64,000 nucleotides of DNA, taken from contig CM048845.1 in NCBI GenBank assembly GCA_026545225.1, positions 102,420,033 to 102,484,032 of the forward strand, written 5' to 3'. Shown one piece after another: positions 1-11,388 of this stretch. The translations under genes and the position numbers were made by a program. The stretch is from Cornus controversa. Taxonomy: Eukaryota > Streptophyta > Magnoliopsida > Cornales > Cornaceae. A model generated the notes under the pieces. That model was not told the origin of the DNA. It ran no database searches and saw only the letters and a program-made list of their open reading frames with translations. Numbering within the stretch: the first letter of the stretch is position 1; each line of letters opens with the position of its first letter.

Positions 1-640
1 ATTGGTGGAAGAAAAGAGATTAAGTTATCTTGCAAAAATCAAAAGAGTATTTTTGCAATCAAAAGAATGTTTTTGAATCAATTACAATGACATGGCTATG
101 GGAGATTGATGTCGGATAGAATAATGATTATTCTGTAGGCTAATGACAACATAAAATATACAGAAAGAATACAATAGAATCGCCCAAAAACTCAGAGAAA
201 AGCCTCTGATATTCTATTCAATATTCAAAATTCAAGTTATCTCAGAATCAGCCCACAAGCCAGGCTATATAGCTGAAACTGGTCAACATTAACAAAAATA
301 ACAAAATTCTAATAATTGTGCCAAAATAAAATACGAAATAAAAGAAGGAAGATACCAGAAATCTGGCCCAAATCGAGTCCAGAATCACTTCCTAATCGAC
401 AAAAGAAATATTACTAAAAAAGGAAATAAATAACTAAAATTGGGGATTCAGAGGGAAAAACAGTGAATTTTGGGCTCGAAAAAATATGCATCCAGCCTAG
501 CTTGGTGCCCACGACGTGCGCGCCGAAACAAGCTTTCCGAATTATGGTCATAAAGGCGATTCTAATACCCGTAGCCAAAGTTATGGCCAAAATACTAAAA
601 CGCGCCCAAAACTGCCCCAATTAGGGACAATATCGCGGCT
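1..640 (-). mobile_element. LTR-retrotransposon LTR fragment (probable)
   Basis: No gene is visible. Read on the minus strand, the stretch has the look of a plant Ty3-type LTR: a TATA-like element (GCTATATAGCC, near 268-278) followed by a leader-like tract, and upstream a segment beginning TTTTGGGCGCGTTTT with wording typical of gypsy LTRs. The window starts inside it, so only one end could be present, and I see no paired LTR, primer site or target duplication. The call rests on general resemblance and could be wrong as to superfamily. Confidence 0.35.
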
Positions 641-776
641 TCCTGCCATCTTTGCGCTGATCTGCCAACTCAAGGTATCTTAGCACCATTAATGTGTCAT
701 CTGACAACTCAGCACTTTCTGACTTGGATCCTCCTGCATCAGAGATTTGTGACACTGTATTTAACAATAAACTCTT

Positions 777-1355
777 AGGCTCTGTTTGGTTAGATAGAAA
801 GAGTAGAAAAAGGAAAAGAAAATGAAAAAAAAAAAAACAAATTAACATCTTAAGAGTTTTAATAACAAGAAGAGAAAGATTTTGTGGGAAATTAACTTTC
901 CATAACCACTTGACTTTTTCATAAATTTTTCCTTCAAAAAACACAATTTTTTTTCTTTCTTGAGAAAGTTATATGAAATTACAACTATACCCTTTTTACT
1001 CTTTAAAATAAAATGTGTTTATGTGTAACTTTTAATAAGAATTGTAGTAGAGTCTATTTCTTTCTAGATGTCCTTAAAAAAAAAAATTATTTAAATTCTT
1101 ATATTGCTTTTATTTTTTTTTAAAAAGACAATATTTATTCAATATAAATTTATCTAGACAAATTATCCTATTTAACAAAAATAAGAATATTTTAGGTAAA
1201 CCATAGTATTTTCTAGTAACTTTTATGTTACCAAACTATGAATTGGTATTTCCTCCCTGATAAATTTTTCTTACTAACCAAATGAATTCTAGAAAATTTA
1301 TTTTCCTTTCCTTCACTTCACTTTACACTATTGATTTCCATCTAATCAAACGTCC
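777..1355. mobile_element. MITE-like element with imperfect terminal inverted repeats
   Basis: The left end (GGCTCTGTTTGGTTAGATAG) and the reverse complement of the right end (GGGGACGTTTGATTAGATGG) match at most positions over about 23 bp. The inside is AT-rich, non-coding and has purine-rich to pyrimidine-rich mirror ends, as in plant non-autonomous DNA transposons. I could not find a convincing target-site duplication, so the superfamily is open and the exact ends may shift by a few bases. Confidence 0.45.
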
Positions 1356-1547
1356 CCGTAGGATTAAAATTTCCTTTTGGTTCAATCTTAATTTTAAAAT
1401 TTGAAGTTTCTTTTTATTTTAAAGTTTTTGATGCCTGGTTTCTAGGGAGCACACATTTGACCACTTGAATTATGGATGCGAGGTACGGTGCATCCTAAAT
1501 GCATCAAAAGCCCCCTTCTTGTGGTTCATCTTTATAGAAATAATTAA

Positions 1548-2136
1548 GGGCCCGTTTGGTAACTGTTTATGTTTAGTATTTATTGTTTAAGTGTCTATAT
1601 AAACAGTGTTTATGTTACAATTTTGTTTATCTATAAATATGAGTGTTGTTTGATAACGAAAAAACGTTTGACTTATTTTAATTTTTTTTTTTTTTAGCAT
1701 GGGTGCCCCTAAGTAACTATTTCTTATTATTAAGTATATTAGTAATTATTCATATTGTATCCAATATTTTTTTCTTAAAGCAATTGATGCTCTTTAATTC
1801 TCCACACTTGATAATTCTAATACTTTGATCGTTGTATCAAATAATAGTCTTTTATAATTTTTTTTCTTTTCATTTTCTCACTTTTAGTTTCAATTTTTAA
1901 TTAAAATAATATAATCACCATTTTAGATAAAAAAAGAAAAAAAAAGTTTTTTTTTTTAATAAACATAAACAATAAACATCATTTTGGTGTTTAGGATTTG
2001 AAGGCTTATGAACAGTGTTGTTTTAAAAACGTTTAGACAATTTATAAACAAAACAAAAATTATCAAACATGTTTATTCTAAAAATTTGTTTTTATAAACA
2101 ATAAACACTAAACATAAATGGTTACCAAACGGGCCC
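1548..2136. mobile_element. MITE, PIF/Harbinger (Tourist-like) type
   Basis: A 589-bp non-coding element with long terminal inverted repeats. It starts GGGCCCGTTTGGTAACTG and ends in the complement ACCAAACGGGCCC. The inverted similarity continues inwards: 'tgtttatgtttag' on the left is mirrored by 'ctaaacataaa' on the right. It is flanked on both sides by TAA (1545-1547 and 2137-2139), the 3-bp target duplication expected for PIF/Harbinger elements. No transposase reading frame is present, so it is non-autonomous. Confidence 0.8.
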
Positions 2137-2139
2137 TAA

Positions 2140-4285
2140 ATCCATACAAGGTATATGAATGCTAGAACATAGAATGATGGCCATGAAAAGTTTACTCTCT
2201 CTCTCTCTCACACACACAACTAAGAATTGTAGTGGTGTTGTCTACCTCTAATCACTCAACTATAATCATTATATTTTCCTTTAGTCTCAAATGAATGCAT
2301 CTAACTTTGTTATTGACAATTTTTTTTCTACTACAAATTAGAAGCTCATAGGTTGTGAGTTGTATCGTTGCTTCAACTGGAATTTTATTCATGGATTTTT
2401 CAATGTTTTTAATTTGGTTCCCTGATGTAGTTTTGAAATACTTCAACTCCATCTTTGGCATGAGATGAACTAATCCCATACAAAGAATCCCATATGAAAT
2501 GCTTCAGCGATGATTTTGGAGGGGACAACCTTTATTTATTCATATCTATTTTTATAGATTACTTAGAAGGAGGATCTACAATCGAAAAGGGGAGGAGGAG
2601 AGTTGGGAGACCCCAAAATAAAAGGCCACAAAAAGGGCAAACACCCAAGAGGGTGTTTATAAATCACTAGAATTAGATTTGATGCAAATGCATTGCATCT
2701 AGTGTCTACTGCTCACAATATTACTTCATCTTAAGAAACAACTAACTCATCAACCCTCCAAAATGTTAATTTCAAGTGGAAGAATAATCAGGTAGAACCT
2801 TGTTGGATAAAAGATCAAAACTTCTAACCTTGGCATAGATGATAGACCTTAAATTTAGTAGTTCATAGTACAACCTTTCCGACACGTGGTGTAAATTATA
2901 CTCTAGAACAAGTAAGCATAAAATTTGTTTACTTACCGAATTTTTTTTTTTAAAAAAGCAAGTATAGGTCAGCCTATCACATATAATATAAGAAATCCAG
3001 AACAAGAAGAGGTATTAGATATGCACCATTCTTATATGTTTCTTATGATGACTCCCAACTCTTAGTTTTTGTATTGAACCCTCTCCATCTTAGTTGAAAG
3101 ATGAAACTAAGGAGAGACTTCTAATGTTCCCTAATCCAGTGTTTACAACAAAAATATTCAAAGTTTGATGCCGCTATAGGATGCCTAGCTTTAAAATGAT
3201 ATTTGCAGTGTGGAAGAAACGAAAAGGCCTTGTGAGCTTATGATGCAGTGTTATTCAATTACATCTAATATTATTGATACAAGTGAATAATTATTAATAA
3301 ATCTTTGCACATAACAAGAACAAGTTTTAGAAAAGTCATACAGAATCTATGGAATGTCAAATCTAGTATATATGCAGACAATAGCTAGCTAACTTATTTT
3401 AGAGGGTTTCAACGACATAAGGAGTAGGGATATATAGTACATACTCTCCTTCATCCAACTAATGTAAGTGCCAAAAGAATCCGCTAAATAATATAAACTA
3501 TATCACTAAAGTAAACTGAAATTTTTTAACAGTGAAAAATCAAAAACAAACAAAAATATATTGCTTCCCTCAATTGATTAAGACCGAAAGAAAAAAAATC
3601 GACTAAAATTCAGTAGATGAATTGGGAGAAAGCCTATTGTACGGCCTACCTGCTTATATCATATTTGTTGTTTTACAACATACATACACACTCTTAATTG
3701 ATTAGTATGATTATCATCAATAATCAAGGTTTCAAAGTTAATATCTTTTATTGACTTCCTGAACTGGAAAACAACATAAAAACTCTAATCAATCCTCAGA
3801 ATTATCCTTACTGCACATAAGAATCGGCTCCGAAATTCCAAGCCTTATCTTATTCTTAAATCTACGAGATAAATAAATGGAGGTTGAAATATCATCACCC
3901 TAGCTGTCACAATTCACTCTGAAAGCATGAACTGAAATAACCATAGTAGTGGATCTACATGTCATGAGTCACTTCAGTCATTTCACTAAATTTGGTTAAC
4001 TGAACCCATTCACTGGAAGACACTTGAGAAAGTGACTGCAAAAGTCTCTAGAATTAAGGGAGAAGTTTTACTTGATATACTGACCATATATGGTTGGGTA
4101 TGTTCCCTACTCTTCTATTCAGGATTGGGTTCTATCCCCATAATTGGATGCATGGAGTGAAGAGTGTGAACATCAGAATATCAACCAGAAATTAAGATGC
4201 ATGCACATGTACTTAATTAAGATTCATTGCCTGAAAAGGACCGGAAAAAAAAAGACCAGTATATTTTTTTCCAGAAAGTTCAAGC
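2140..4285. other. Intergenic, no gene seen
   Basis: AT-rich sequence without a convincing reading frame or splice-linked exons on either strand. It holds a short (CT)n(CA)n microsatellite at about 2195-2218. Nothing else is supportable. It lies 3' of the minus-strand BRC1-like gene. Confidence 0.5.
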
Positions 4286-4289
4286 AAAC

Positions 4290-4375
4290 GCGCACGCACA
4301 CCCACAGTATTGCCCATAACAAGACTCAACACTCAACCTCCCTTTTAAGGAGGAGAGATCATACCATCTAAGTTA
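4290..4375 (-). mobile_element. SINE-like tRNA-derived fragment (tentative)
   Basis: Read on the minus strand the segment shows an A-box-like run (TAACTTAGATGG), then a B-box-like run (GTGTTGAGTCT) about 40 bases later, and continues into TTGTTATGGGCAATAC. This spacing resembles a tRNA-derived SINE head. Both boxes are imperfect, no poly-A or target duplication is evident, and it is too diverged to be a tRNA gene. Confidence 0.3.
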
Positions 4376-4944
4376 CATTTTCTTTTTGTAGGTAAAACAG
4401 GACTGCATACTTGTGCATGTATATCATTTCTGAGAAGATATATGTATGTATATAAAGAAATTAGAGGAATATATTTTTTTCCCACAGTGAAGATCCCTAA
4501 TCCTATCTTACCCTTGTCAATTTAGTATGACTTTGCTACTCAATTTTTGGTTAGGTCGTGAATGAACTTTAGCAGTATTAATATTCCAAGGGAATAATGA
4601 GGGTCCGGACAAGCATGGGACTTATATATTGTGAGGTTCAAAACTATATGATAATATATATATTATCCAATTTTGGGTGGATCAGGTTTATCTTCCTCGT
4701 CCTTTGAAACTATAAAGCCTTTACAATGACATGATAGATTCCACAACAAGATAGAAATTTCCATTAATGAAAGACACATAACAATCATGGACAAAGTTGT
4801 TCACAAGAGAGAATATGCAAACCCAGAGATATAGACACCTAAATTACAGTTCAAAGGGAAAGGAAAACGAAACCTATATACCCTTCTTCTAGAGGTATAT
4901 ATCCACTCGACACATCGCAGAAGATGTCCAAGATACAAGCCATG

Positions 4945-6285
4945 TTACTGTAGAATATTTATGTTGTTGTAGGCTTCCCATGGTTTGCCATAGAAATTGA
5001 AGTCTGTGTATGGATGCTGCACACAATTTTGTGTAGTGGTCAGTAAATTAATCCCATTTGATCTGTGGGCTAATATTACTTGCTTAGTAATGCATATATA
5101 TATATATAGCACAACATAACTAAATTAATTCATGTATATTGATTTTTTTTGTTTTGTCAGGAAATTAATTTATTGTTAGAACTTATATACCTCTTGGGGT
5201 ATTCCAGTATTCTGCTGATAGTTGAAGATGACAGATGGACTCCAATTGCCTGTAATCACCAAAGCATCACCCACCATGTTCTCTTGTGTCCCTAGATCAT
5301 TCGGCTCGCGAGAGGTAGGTTCTTGATCAGCCTCAGCCTCAGCCTCAGCCAGCACTTCATGGTAGGAAGGATTGATCATGTTGCGAGTTTGGGTACCCGA
5401 TTCTTCGCCATTTTCAAAGGGACTCCAAGACCCTAATTGGTTCAGGTCCTTCATTTCTCCCAAATGTAGTTTTGATGATTCGTCGAGCATCCTCTTTCCT
5501 CTTGTCCTCTCCCTCGCCTTCTCTCTTGCCTTTTCCCTCCTCTCTCTTGCAAGAGGGTGAAATGCACTTTTACGCGTTGCTCTAACCTTCTTCTCTTTGG
5601 CCACGCATGTTGTTGACGGTTTCCCCTTGGCCATACTTCCATGCTGGTTTTTACTAATCGAGGACTCGTCGATCCCAGAAACCACTTCACACTCAGAAAT
5701 AGAAGATGTGGTGTCTCCACCAACACTACAATTATGATTAATCGGGGAGAGGCTGTTAGCGAGTTCTTTGATGGCAGATTTCGACATTGTCAGCAACCAT
5801 TCCACCGTTTTACTAGCTTTATCGAAGCGAAGCATGTCTTGCAAGTCGAAGAACTTGCGAGCCACTTTGAGGGACAATCTCATTCTCCTGTCTCTTGGTC
5901 CGTGGGCGGTATCAATCTTGCTGTGCCGATCTTTCTTGGAAGATCTCTTTCTTGGGATCTTCTTCTCATTCATGCCACCATGATCTATTTTCAGATCAAC
6001 CTTGTTCTTTTCCAAATCTGCAGCCACGTTAATAACATCCACCGCCACAGTGTCAACAGCTGTTGTTTGCTGTTGGAGTAAAAAGTCATGGAGGTGTTCG
6101 AGAAAAATGGCGTCGTCTTCGTAGTGAATGTATGGAGAAGGAAAGTAGAACAAGGGAGAGTGAGTATCATCATCTTGTTTATTGAAATTGGGGTTGATGT
6201 CATTGAGGAAAGGCCTGTTGGGAATTAATGATTGGTCATGAATATAAGACATTGGGTTGTTGCTATTGATGTTGGAGGAATACAT
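4945..6285 (-). CDS. BRC1: CYC/TB1-class TCP transcription factor, BRANCHED1/TCP18-like
   Basis: A nuclear DNA-binding factor of the TCP family, CYC/TB1 (ECE) clade, whose BRC1/TB1 members hold axillary buds dormant. I read two exons: exon 1 6285-5191 and exon 2 5016-4945. The intron 5190-5017 (174 bp) has a GT donor and a GCAG acceptor, and the product is 388 residues. Exon 1 alone reads through the donor into four non-conserved residues. Splicing instead gives [18 protein letters not shown], the conserved C-terminus of this clade, so the spliced form is preferred. Visible parts: acidic N-terminus; TCP basic-helix-loop-helix domain about 117-175 ([20 protein letters not shown] at its start); ECE motif 198-200; arginine-rich R domain about 246-263; a short Ala-Glu run at 312-319. 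The ATG at 6285 is the first in frame. No broken codon is seen. The clade is certain. BRC1 rather than a CYC paralogue is inferred from MSH2 being next door. Confidence 0.93.
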
Positions 6286-6607
6286 CTAGCTATCTATCTA
6301 TATATATATATATATATAGGTGCCTTTGTAATTGCACCCAAGATGACGACCCTAGCTTGCTAGCTTTTAGAGGGAACTAGAGGCTGGGAAAGAGATCGAG
6401 CTAGGCGCGCACACCATATATTAGTTGAAAGAGCTTCAACACTTCCAGTACTCCATCTTTTTTCTCTGCAATTAAGAATCAATATTTGATCAGAAAAAAT
6501 TGATAAATTCACCATATATTTGTTTTTACTCCTTGTGTGAGAGTGTATGTGGGTTGGGTGATTAGGTGGGTATGGCACAGAGTGAAAGCTTGAGAGAACC
6601 TTTCTGG

Positions 6608-6616
6608 TTTATAAAG
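6608..6616 (-). promoter_or_regulatory. Candidate TATA box of the BRC1-like gene
   Basis: On the minus strand the sequence reads CACTTTATAAACC, a good TATA element about 325 bp upstream of the start codon. It would place the transcription start near 6580 and give a 5' leader of roughly 290 nt. A (TA)n run at about 6300-6319 lies inside that leader and is a weaker alternative. No transcript evidence is available. Confidence 0.45.
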
Positions 6617-7069
6617 TGCCAGCTGCTTGAGAAAGACTGCCTAATACGATGTAAATGTTTGAATTTGTGTGTTTGTGTATGTTTTTATATGTGTTTGTGT
6701 TTTTATGTATCTGTCTGTGTGTGTGAGTGAGAGAGAGAGAGAAATTAAGAGAGAGATTGTACATTTACCTTCCTCAAGCAAGAAGTACTAGATCAACAGG
6801 AACCATGAGAGAGAGATGATGTTGATGATGATGATGATGATGGTAAGGGAGGGAGGGAGGGAGGGGAGTGTAAAGAAAGAAGACAGGGAAAGAAAGGGAA
6901 GGGAGTGTTTATCTGGAGACAAAGAGCAAAGTCTTTCCTTAGCTTTGCTTTTATGCAAAAGTTGGCGCTTGAAGCATGAAAGGGAAAGAATGAGAAAGAT
7001 ATCAGTAGCAGTAGCGATATTGTGGGAAGTGAGTGGATAGAAAAGAAAACACTTCTGCTTATGCCACTT

Positions 7070-7075
7070 CACGTG
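7070..7075. promoter_or_regulatory. G-box CACGTG upstream of the BRC1-like gene
   Basis: A palindromic CACGTG about 785 bp upstream of the BRC1-like start codon. G-boxes bind bHLH (for example PIF) and bZIP (for example HY5, ABF) factors. Light- and ABA-linked control of bud outgrowth makes such a site plausible here, but the motif alone proves nothing. Confidence 0.4.
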
Positions 7076-7159
7076 GGACTGTGGGAGCATCGCATGAGCT
7101 GAGAGGAGGGTGGTGGTTTCTTTGGAAAAGTTGGTTCTTTCATTCGTCACTTCAAACAT

Positions 7160-8497
7160 TTTCGATCCTAAATTTAACTATTAGATTTTACTATTTTTGT
7201 TTGGGATAAGTTTTATATAACATTTCTGTAGTTAACATGATAAGTATTTTTTTATGTTTAGATGTTAATCGAAGATAATTGGAGAGAAAAGTTATTGGAG
7301 AGAATTCACTTGTATTATTATCTATACTTTCTTAGATGAAGATGGAGATATTTTGATTTTTTTTTTTTTTTTTTTTGACATTGGTGAATTGTTTTTTCTC
7401 ATTCACTCAAAGTGGTATGAGAAGATAATGTGTTTAGATTGAATACGATCGACTATAATTTATTAAACAATTTTATTATGTGTCAAATTACACGAACATG
7501 CGTTACAGCTAGTATGTCAATTCACAAAAGTTAAAAGAAAAGAAAAACTTTCAATATCAAAATCAACCTTCAACTTTAATGGTTGTTGTCATGGAAAAAT
7601 TACGCCCACCAAACTAATTTTTCAAAAAATCTTAAAAGTCAAATTAATTCTGATTCAGATTTTTTTCAAAATAAAAATATATTTAGTTTGTTTTTATAAA
7701 AAAAAAAAAACATTTTGACCACCTCTTGTGTGAGATAACAAGTAGTTTTGGGGACTCCACGTGGCCATGTCTAACCCTAGTCAAGGACAATTATTTCACT
7801 TGAGGGCAAATGCATTGAGGCCTGCCCAGTGAATGCTCCTTTGACTGGGTGACTCCATGTCGCTTTCACTAAAAAGAGAACCCCATCTTTCTCTCTCTAT
7901 CTCTATCTCTCTCTCTACATGCTTATCTATATACCAGGTCTATGTATTGTGAGATGAGAATGTTGTTTGGTTCTCTCTGACGCGTGCTTATCTGTTTACC
8001 TTTTCTCTGCTTTTTTGGGAGCCAAAAAGCTCTTCTCTCACACACACAAAACACACACAATGTGAATCTCTCTCTCTCTCTAGCTCTCTCTCTCAAGACA
8101 CAATGTGAGGAAAGAGTTGCTTGTGCTTCTGCTACCCACTGATATTCAGTACTACAAGACTCTGATACCCTAGCCAATCACATCTTGCCATATATAACCA
8201 CTATTCCAATCTCATCTCACTATTGTTTATGGTAATAGTCAATTTACAATTGAAAGCTAGCCCATGTATAATTTGCATTGTACTATTTCCTTTAATTTCC
8301 ATATATACATGCCGCCCTACCCACTCATCTCTCTCTCTCTCTCTGGTGCCCTAGCTCAGCCTGTCGTCTTTAGACTGGCATTATTACGAGGACCACATGA
8401 AATGGTAGCTGGGTTGTTCTATGGTTGCTTTCAAGGATGAGATAACTATGACTAAAACAGGTGATAATGTACCATACAAGTGTGGGTGACAGTGAGA

Positions 8498-8538
<41 letters not shown>

Positions 8539-9405
8539 CCCTAACCAAACAAGTGCTTTCATTTCCTTAGCCTCTATTATTTGGTTCAATGTGTGCTGTG
8601 CTCTGTGTGATTATGTCAATGGCCATTGGTGGTGTGAATCAGAAGGCTTCTAACACATGTATTTGTGATTCTACTGTATTCTGTTATTTATGATCAATCT
8701 TACCCATATTCTATTTGGACTAGAGTATGATATATAGGGGATGAACCATTTTCTATGGTCAGAAAGACTTTTAGGTGACTTGTGGGACAATAACTTCTTG
8801 TTCAGTAGCTTTATATGGCAAGCATGCAGTATTTGAGTTCAACCCCATTGAGACTTTTGGGACTCTTTCCTTCAACTTCTGATTGTTTGGAAAGTACAGT
8901 TTTTTTTTTTTTTAATTCCAAGAATTCATCAAGACAGACAATTGTACTACTCTATATTGCTTTTCATCTTTGTGCAATGGAAAATATCTTGGTAGTTTTT
9001 AATTTCTGTATGTGAGAACTTAATTGGAGGACCATCCCACAGTGCAAGTCTAAGGCTGACCTATTGTTATGGCAACAACATTACAACTTAAATATTAATT
9101 GATTGAAAATTTAATGGTTGTCACTAATGCTCAGATAGAGAGAGTTGAGGGGTAATAACATACCTTTCCTTCCAAATGCATTCACTCAACTTCAAAAAAC
9201 CCTTTTCCCTTTCTCATTTCTCCACTTTGGACAAGAGTTAATGGTTGATTTAGAGGGATTTACTCCCTCTCCACTTCTTCTTTTGCTTCAGATTTACTTG
9301 TACCAAACAACTGATATAACCTCTCTTTCCGGCCTCTACCCCCTCAATGGTCCTTCCATCCCTTTCTCTCTTTCCCAGTCTTCTCTCCTACCAGACAGTA
9401 CCTAG
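7160..9405. other. Distal 5' flank of the BRC1-like gene; microsatellites, no gene
   Basis: No supportable reading frame. It contains CT-rich microsatellites at about 7888-7916 and 8066-8096, another CT run at about 8327-8344, and a (TA)n run of about 36 bp at 8500-8535. These mark unconserved, slippage-prone spacer. Part of it may be distal promoter of the minus-strand gene at 6.3 kb. Confidence 0.5.
7758..7763. promoter_or_regulatory. Second G-box CACGTG upstream of the BRC1-like gene
   Basis: A second CACGTG, in the context CCACGTGGCC (the high-affinity G-box core for bZIP factors), about 1.47 kb upstream of the start codon. Whether it belongs to the promoter depends on promoter length, which cannot be read here. 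Confidence 0.35.
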
Positions 9406-9409
9406 TTCA

Positions 9410-9558
9410 GCTGAGGTATGATAACAAATGTGCCCTTCCCCCATAGGTTGTGGTACTCGCACATACCTACAAATGTCTACTATGGAGCTCGAACCCTCAC
9501 CTCTCCTTTGGGGGAGGAGAGGTTATAGCAACTGCGTTAATGTCCCAGTGGTGCTACA
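9410..9558 (-). mobile_element. SINE-like tRNA-derived element
   Basis: On the minus strand it opens TGTAGCACCACTGGGAC (A-box-like) and carries GGGTTCGAGCTCC (good B-box match, about 9486-9498) some 60 bases later. A GC-rich hairpin lies between them (CTCTCC...GGAGAG). It then runs into a tail ending near 9410. The layout fits a plant tRNA-derived SINE with internal Pol III promoter boxes. I see no clear poly-A or target duplication, so the limits are approximate. Confidence 0.45.
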
Positions 9559-9559
9559 A

Positions 9560-10775
9560 AGTACTTGTTTGGTTGATCTGCAAAGCTAATCTTTTCTATA
9601 ATGTGTTTCTATTATTGAACTAAGATGTGTTCTGATTGAACTTAAAGGCCCAACTTGGGCCATTTCTAAAAAGATGTCTCTCCTTTCATATGAATGAGAA
9701 CAAAACAGCTATATACATCGTATAATACTACTTTTTCTTTTATGATTTAGACTGATAGATACAATGACAGTATGTTCTAAGCCCACTTTTCATCTTTGAT
9801 TCATCAATATTGAAAAGCTACAGAGGAGCTGGAGTATGATAATGCATAGGAGAGAGAAAAAGAAAACCGAGAATGATACGATATGTTCTTTTCAAATGAG
9901 AGGCTGAGTGTTCGAGCACTACTAGAGGCAATATGGTGGAGAAGGTGTGCATTTGCTTGAACTTTTGGAAAAAAAAAGAATTAAATAAAAAATAAATATG
10001 AAGAAGGTATAAAGATTGAGGGCATACCCCAGTACAATTAGAAACAACCCATCAAAAGCAGGGCAACCCAAGCTAGACAAAACAAACTATATGACCAAGA
10101 ACTATTGTTTTACATAAACAGAATCAGGAAATTGTCATAGAAGCTGCAAATTAATTCCTGTTTTCTCCTGTATCTTTAATATTTGTGAAGGAAAAATGTC
10201 CGAGTCTCACCACTTCATATAAGAATTAGAGTCAAATATTGTTTTAATTAGTTCTATACACACTTCATTTACCGAAAAAAGATAAAATTAGAGTGAAATC
10301 TATTGTCATCCAAAAACTCTCGATCAGTATGAGAGCTTTCAAAAAACAAGTGCTGGATGTTTTCAGTCACCCTTCTAGGGCTTTCGTTGTACATCTCTCT
10401 CAATACACTTACACTTACCCTTACCGGGGAAAAAAAAAGAAAAAGAAAGAGAAAGAGAGAGAGAGTCTATTGAAGGCATGCCGGCCTGGGAATGAATCCT
10501 TTGAACAAAACAGTAGAATATATACCATGTAACTTTATCCCCCTTGATCTGAATAGTGAAAAACTAGTTGGTTCCAACCCAAGTAATTTTGTTAGAAAAG
10601 GTGAACTCTATTCAAAAGATCATTAGCTAGACCTTGTTCTATAACATTCAGTAATTCTTTGTGGTGTAGTGTCTTACAGTTATATAAGTATATATATTAA
10701 TTAATTTGTATACATGCATATGATATTTTTTTTGTTCCAGCTGTCTATTTCTTGATCAATTGATGTGAGATAGTT
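9560..10775. other. Intergenic, no gene seen
   Basis: AT-rich spacer with a purine-rich A/G tract at about 10430-10465 and no supportable coding exon. It ends at the insertion point of the LINE. Confidence 0.5.
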
Positions 10776-11388
10776 TCTTTTTTTTTCGGCAAGTGACTGA
10801 GAATATATAACAGAAAAGAATATGTACAAAATACTTGGGGGTATACCAGGGTCAGCAAAACAACAACAGAGCCCAATGGGCTTACAAGGCTAAAGACCAA
10901 CCATAAAAAAATCACTAGGTTCAAATATGCATTCGTTACCTTCCCACATGATACTAAAAAATTAACCCAGGTACTGGAATGAGCATCAACAAACATTCAT
11001 GGCTATCTCCATGAGCATAGGGTCAAAAGGTGAAATAGAGGTTTTTTTCTAAGGCATCATAGAAGGATTTTGGGAGGTTCCAATCTTCAGCAATGGAGGG
11101 TGCAAGGGGGCATTTGCGTTGTCTCACAGAAGAGAGACGAAGCTGAACCGATTCCACAATGGTTTCCATGGTTTTTAAAGAAGGGGCTGAGGTGTTTCAA
11201 AAAAAATGTTTATTTCTCTCATTCATGCGGTACAGGTACACATAGCTAGCAAGAGTAAGTTTCCATGTTAAAATTCTATTTGCTTTCAATTTTTGTTTCC
11301 AATTGGATGATGCCCAAACCAGGAAATCATTCCAACTGTTAGAGTTTGTGTAAAAGCCACATTTGGCTTGCATTCTATTCCAAATAAT

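Noticed and set aside
640-776. Minus-strand peptide with SKSESAELSDDTLMVLRYLE
   Set aside because: It has protein-like composition over about 45 residues, but no family was recognised and it is bounded by an LTR-like region and a MITE. It could be retroelement internal sequence or a captured exon, so no call is made.
5372-6203. Several open frames overlapping the TCP gene on both strands
   Set aside because: They are shadows of the strongly biased TCP coding sequence and show no domain of their own.
6788-7159. Open frame in the BRC1-like upstream region with poly-Ile and poly-Ser runs
   Set aside because: The runs come from (GAT)n and GGA-type microsatellites at 6820-6865. No domain is present.
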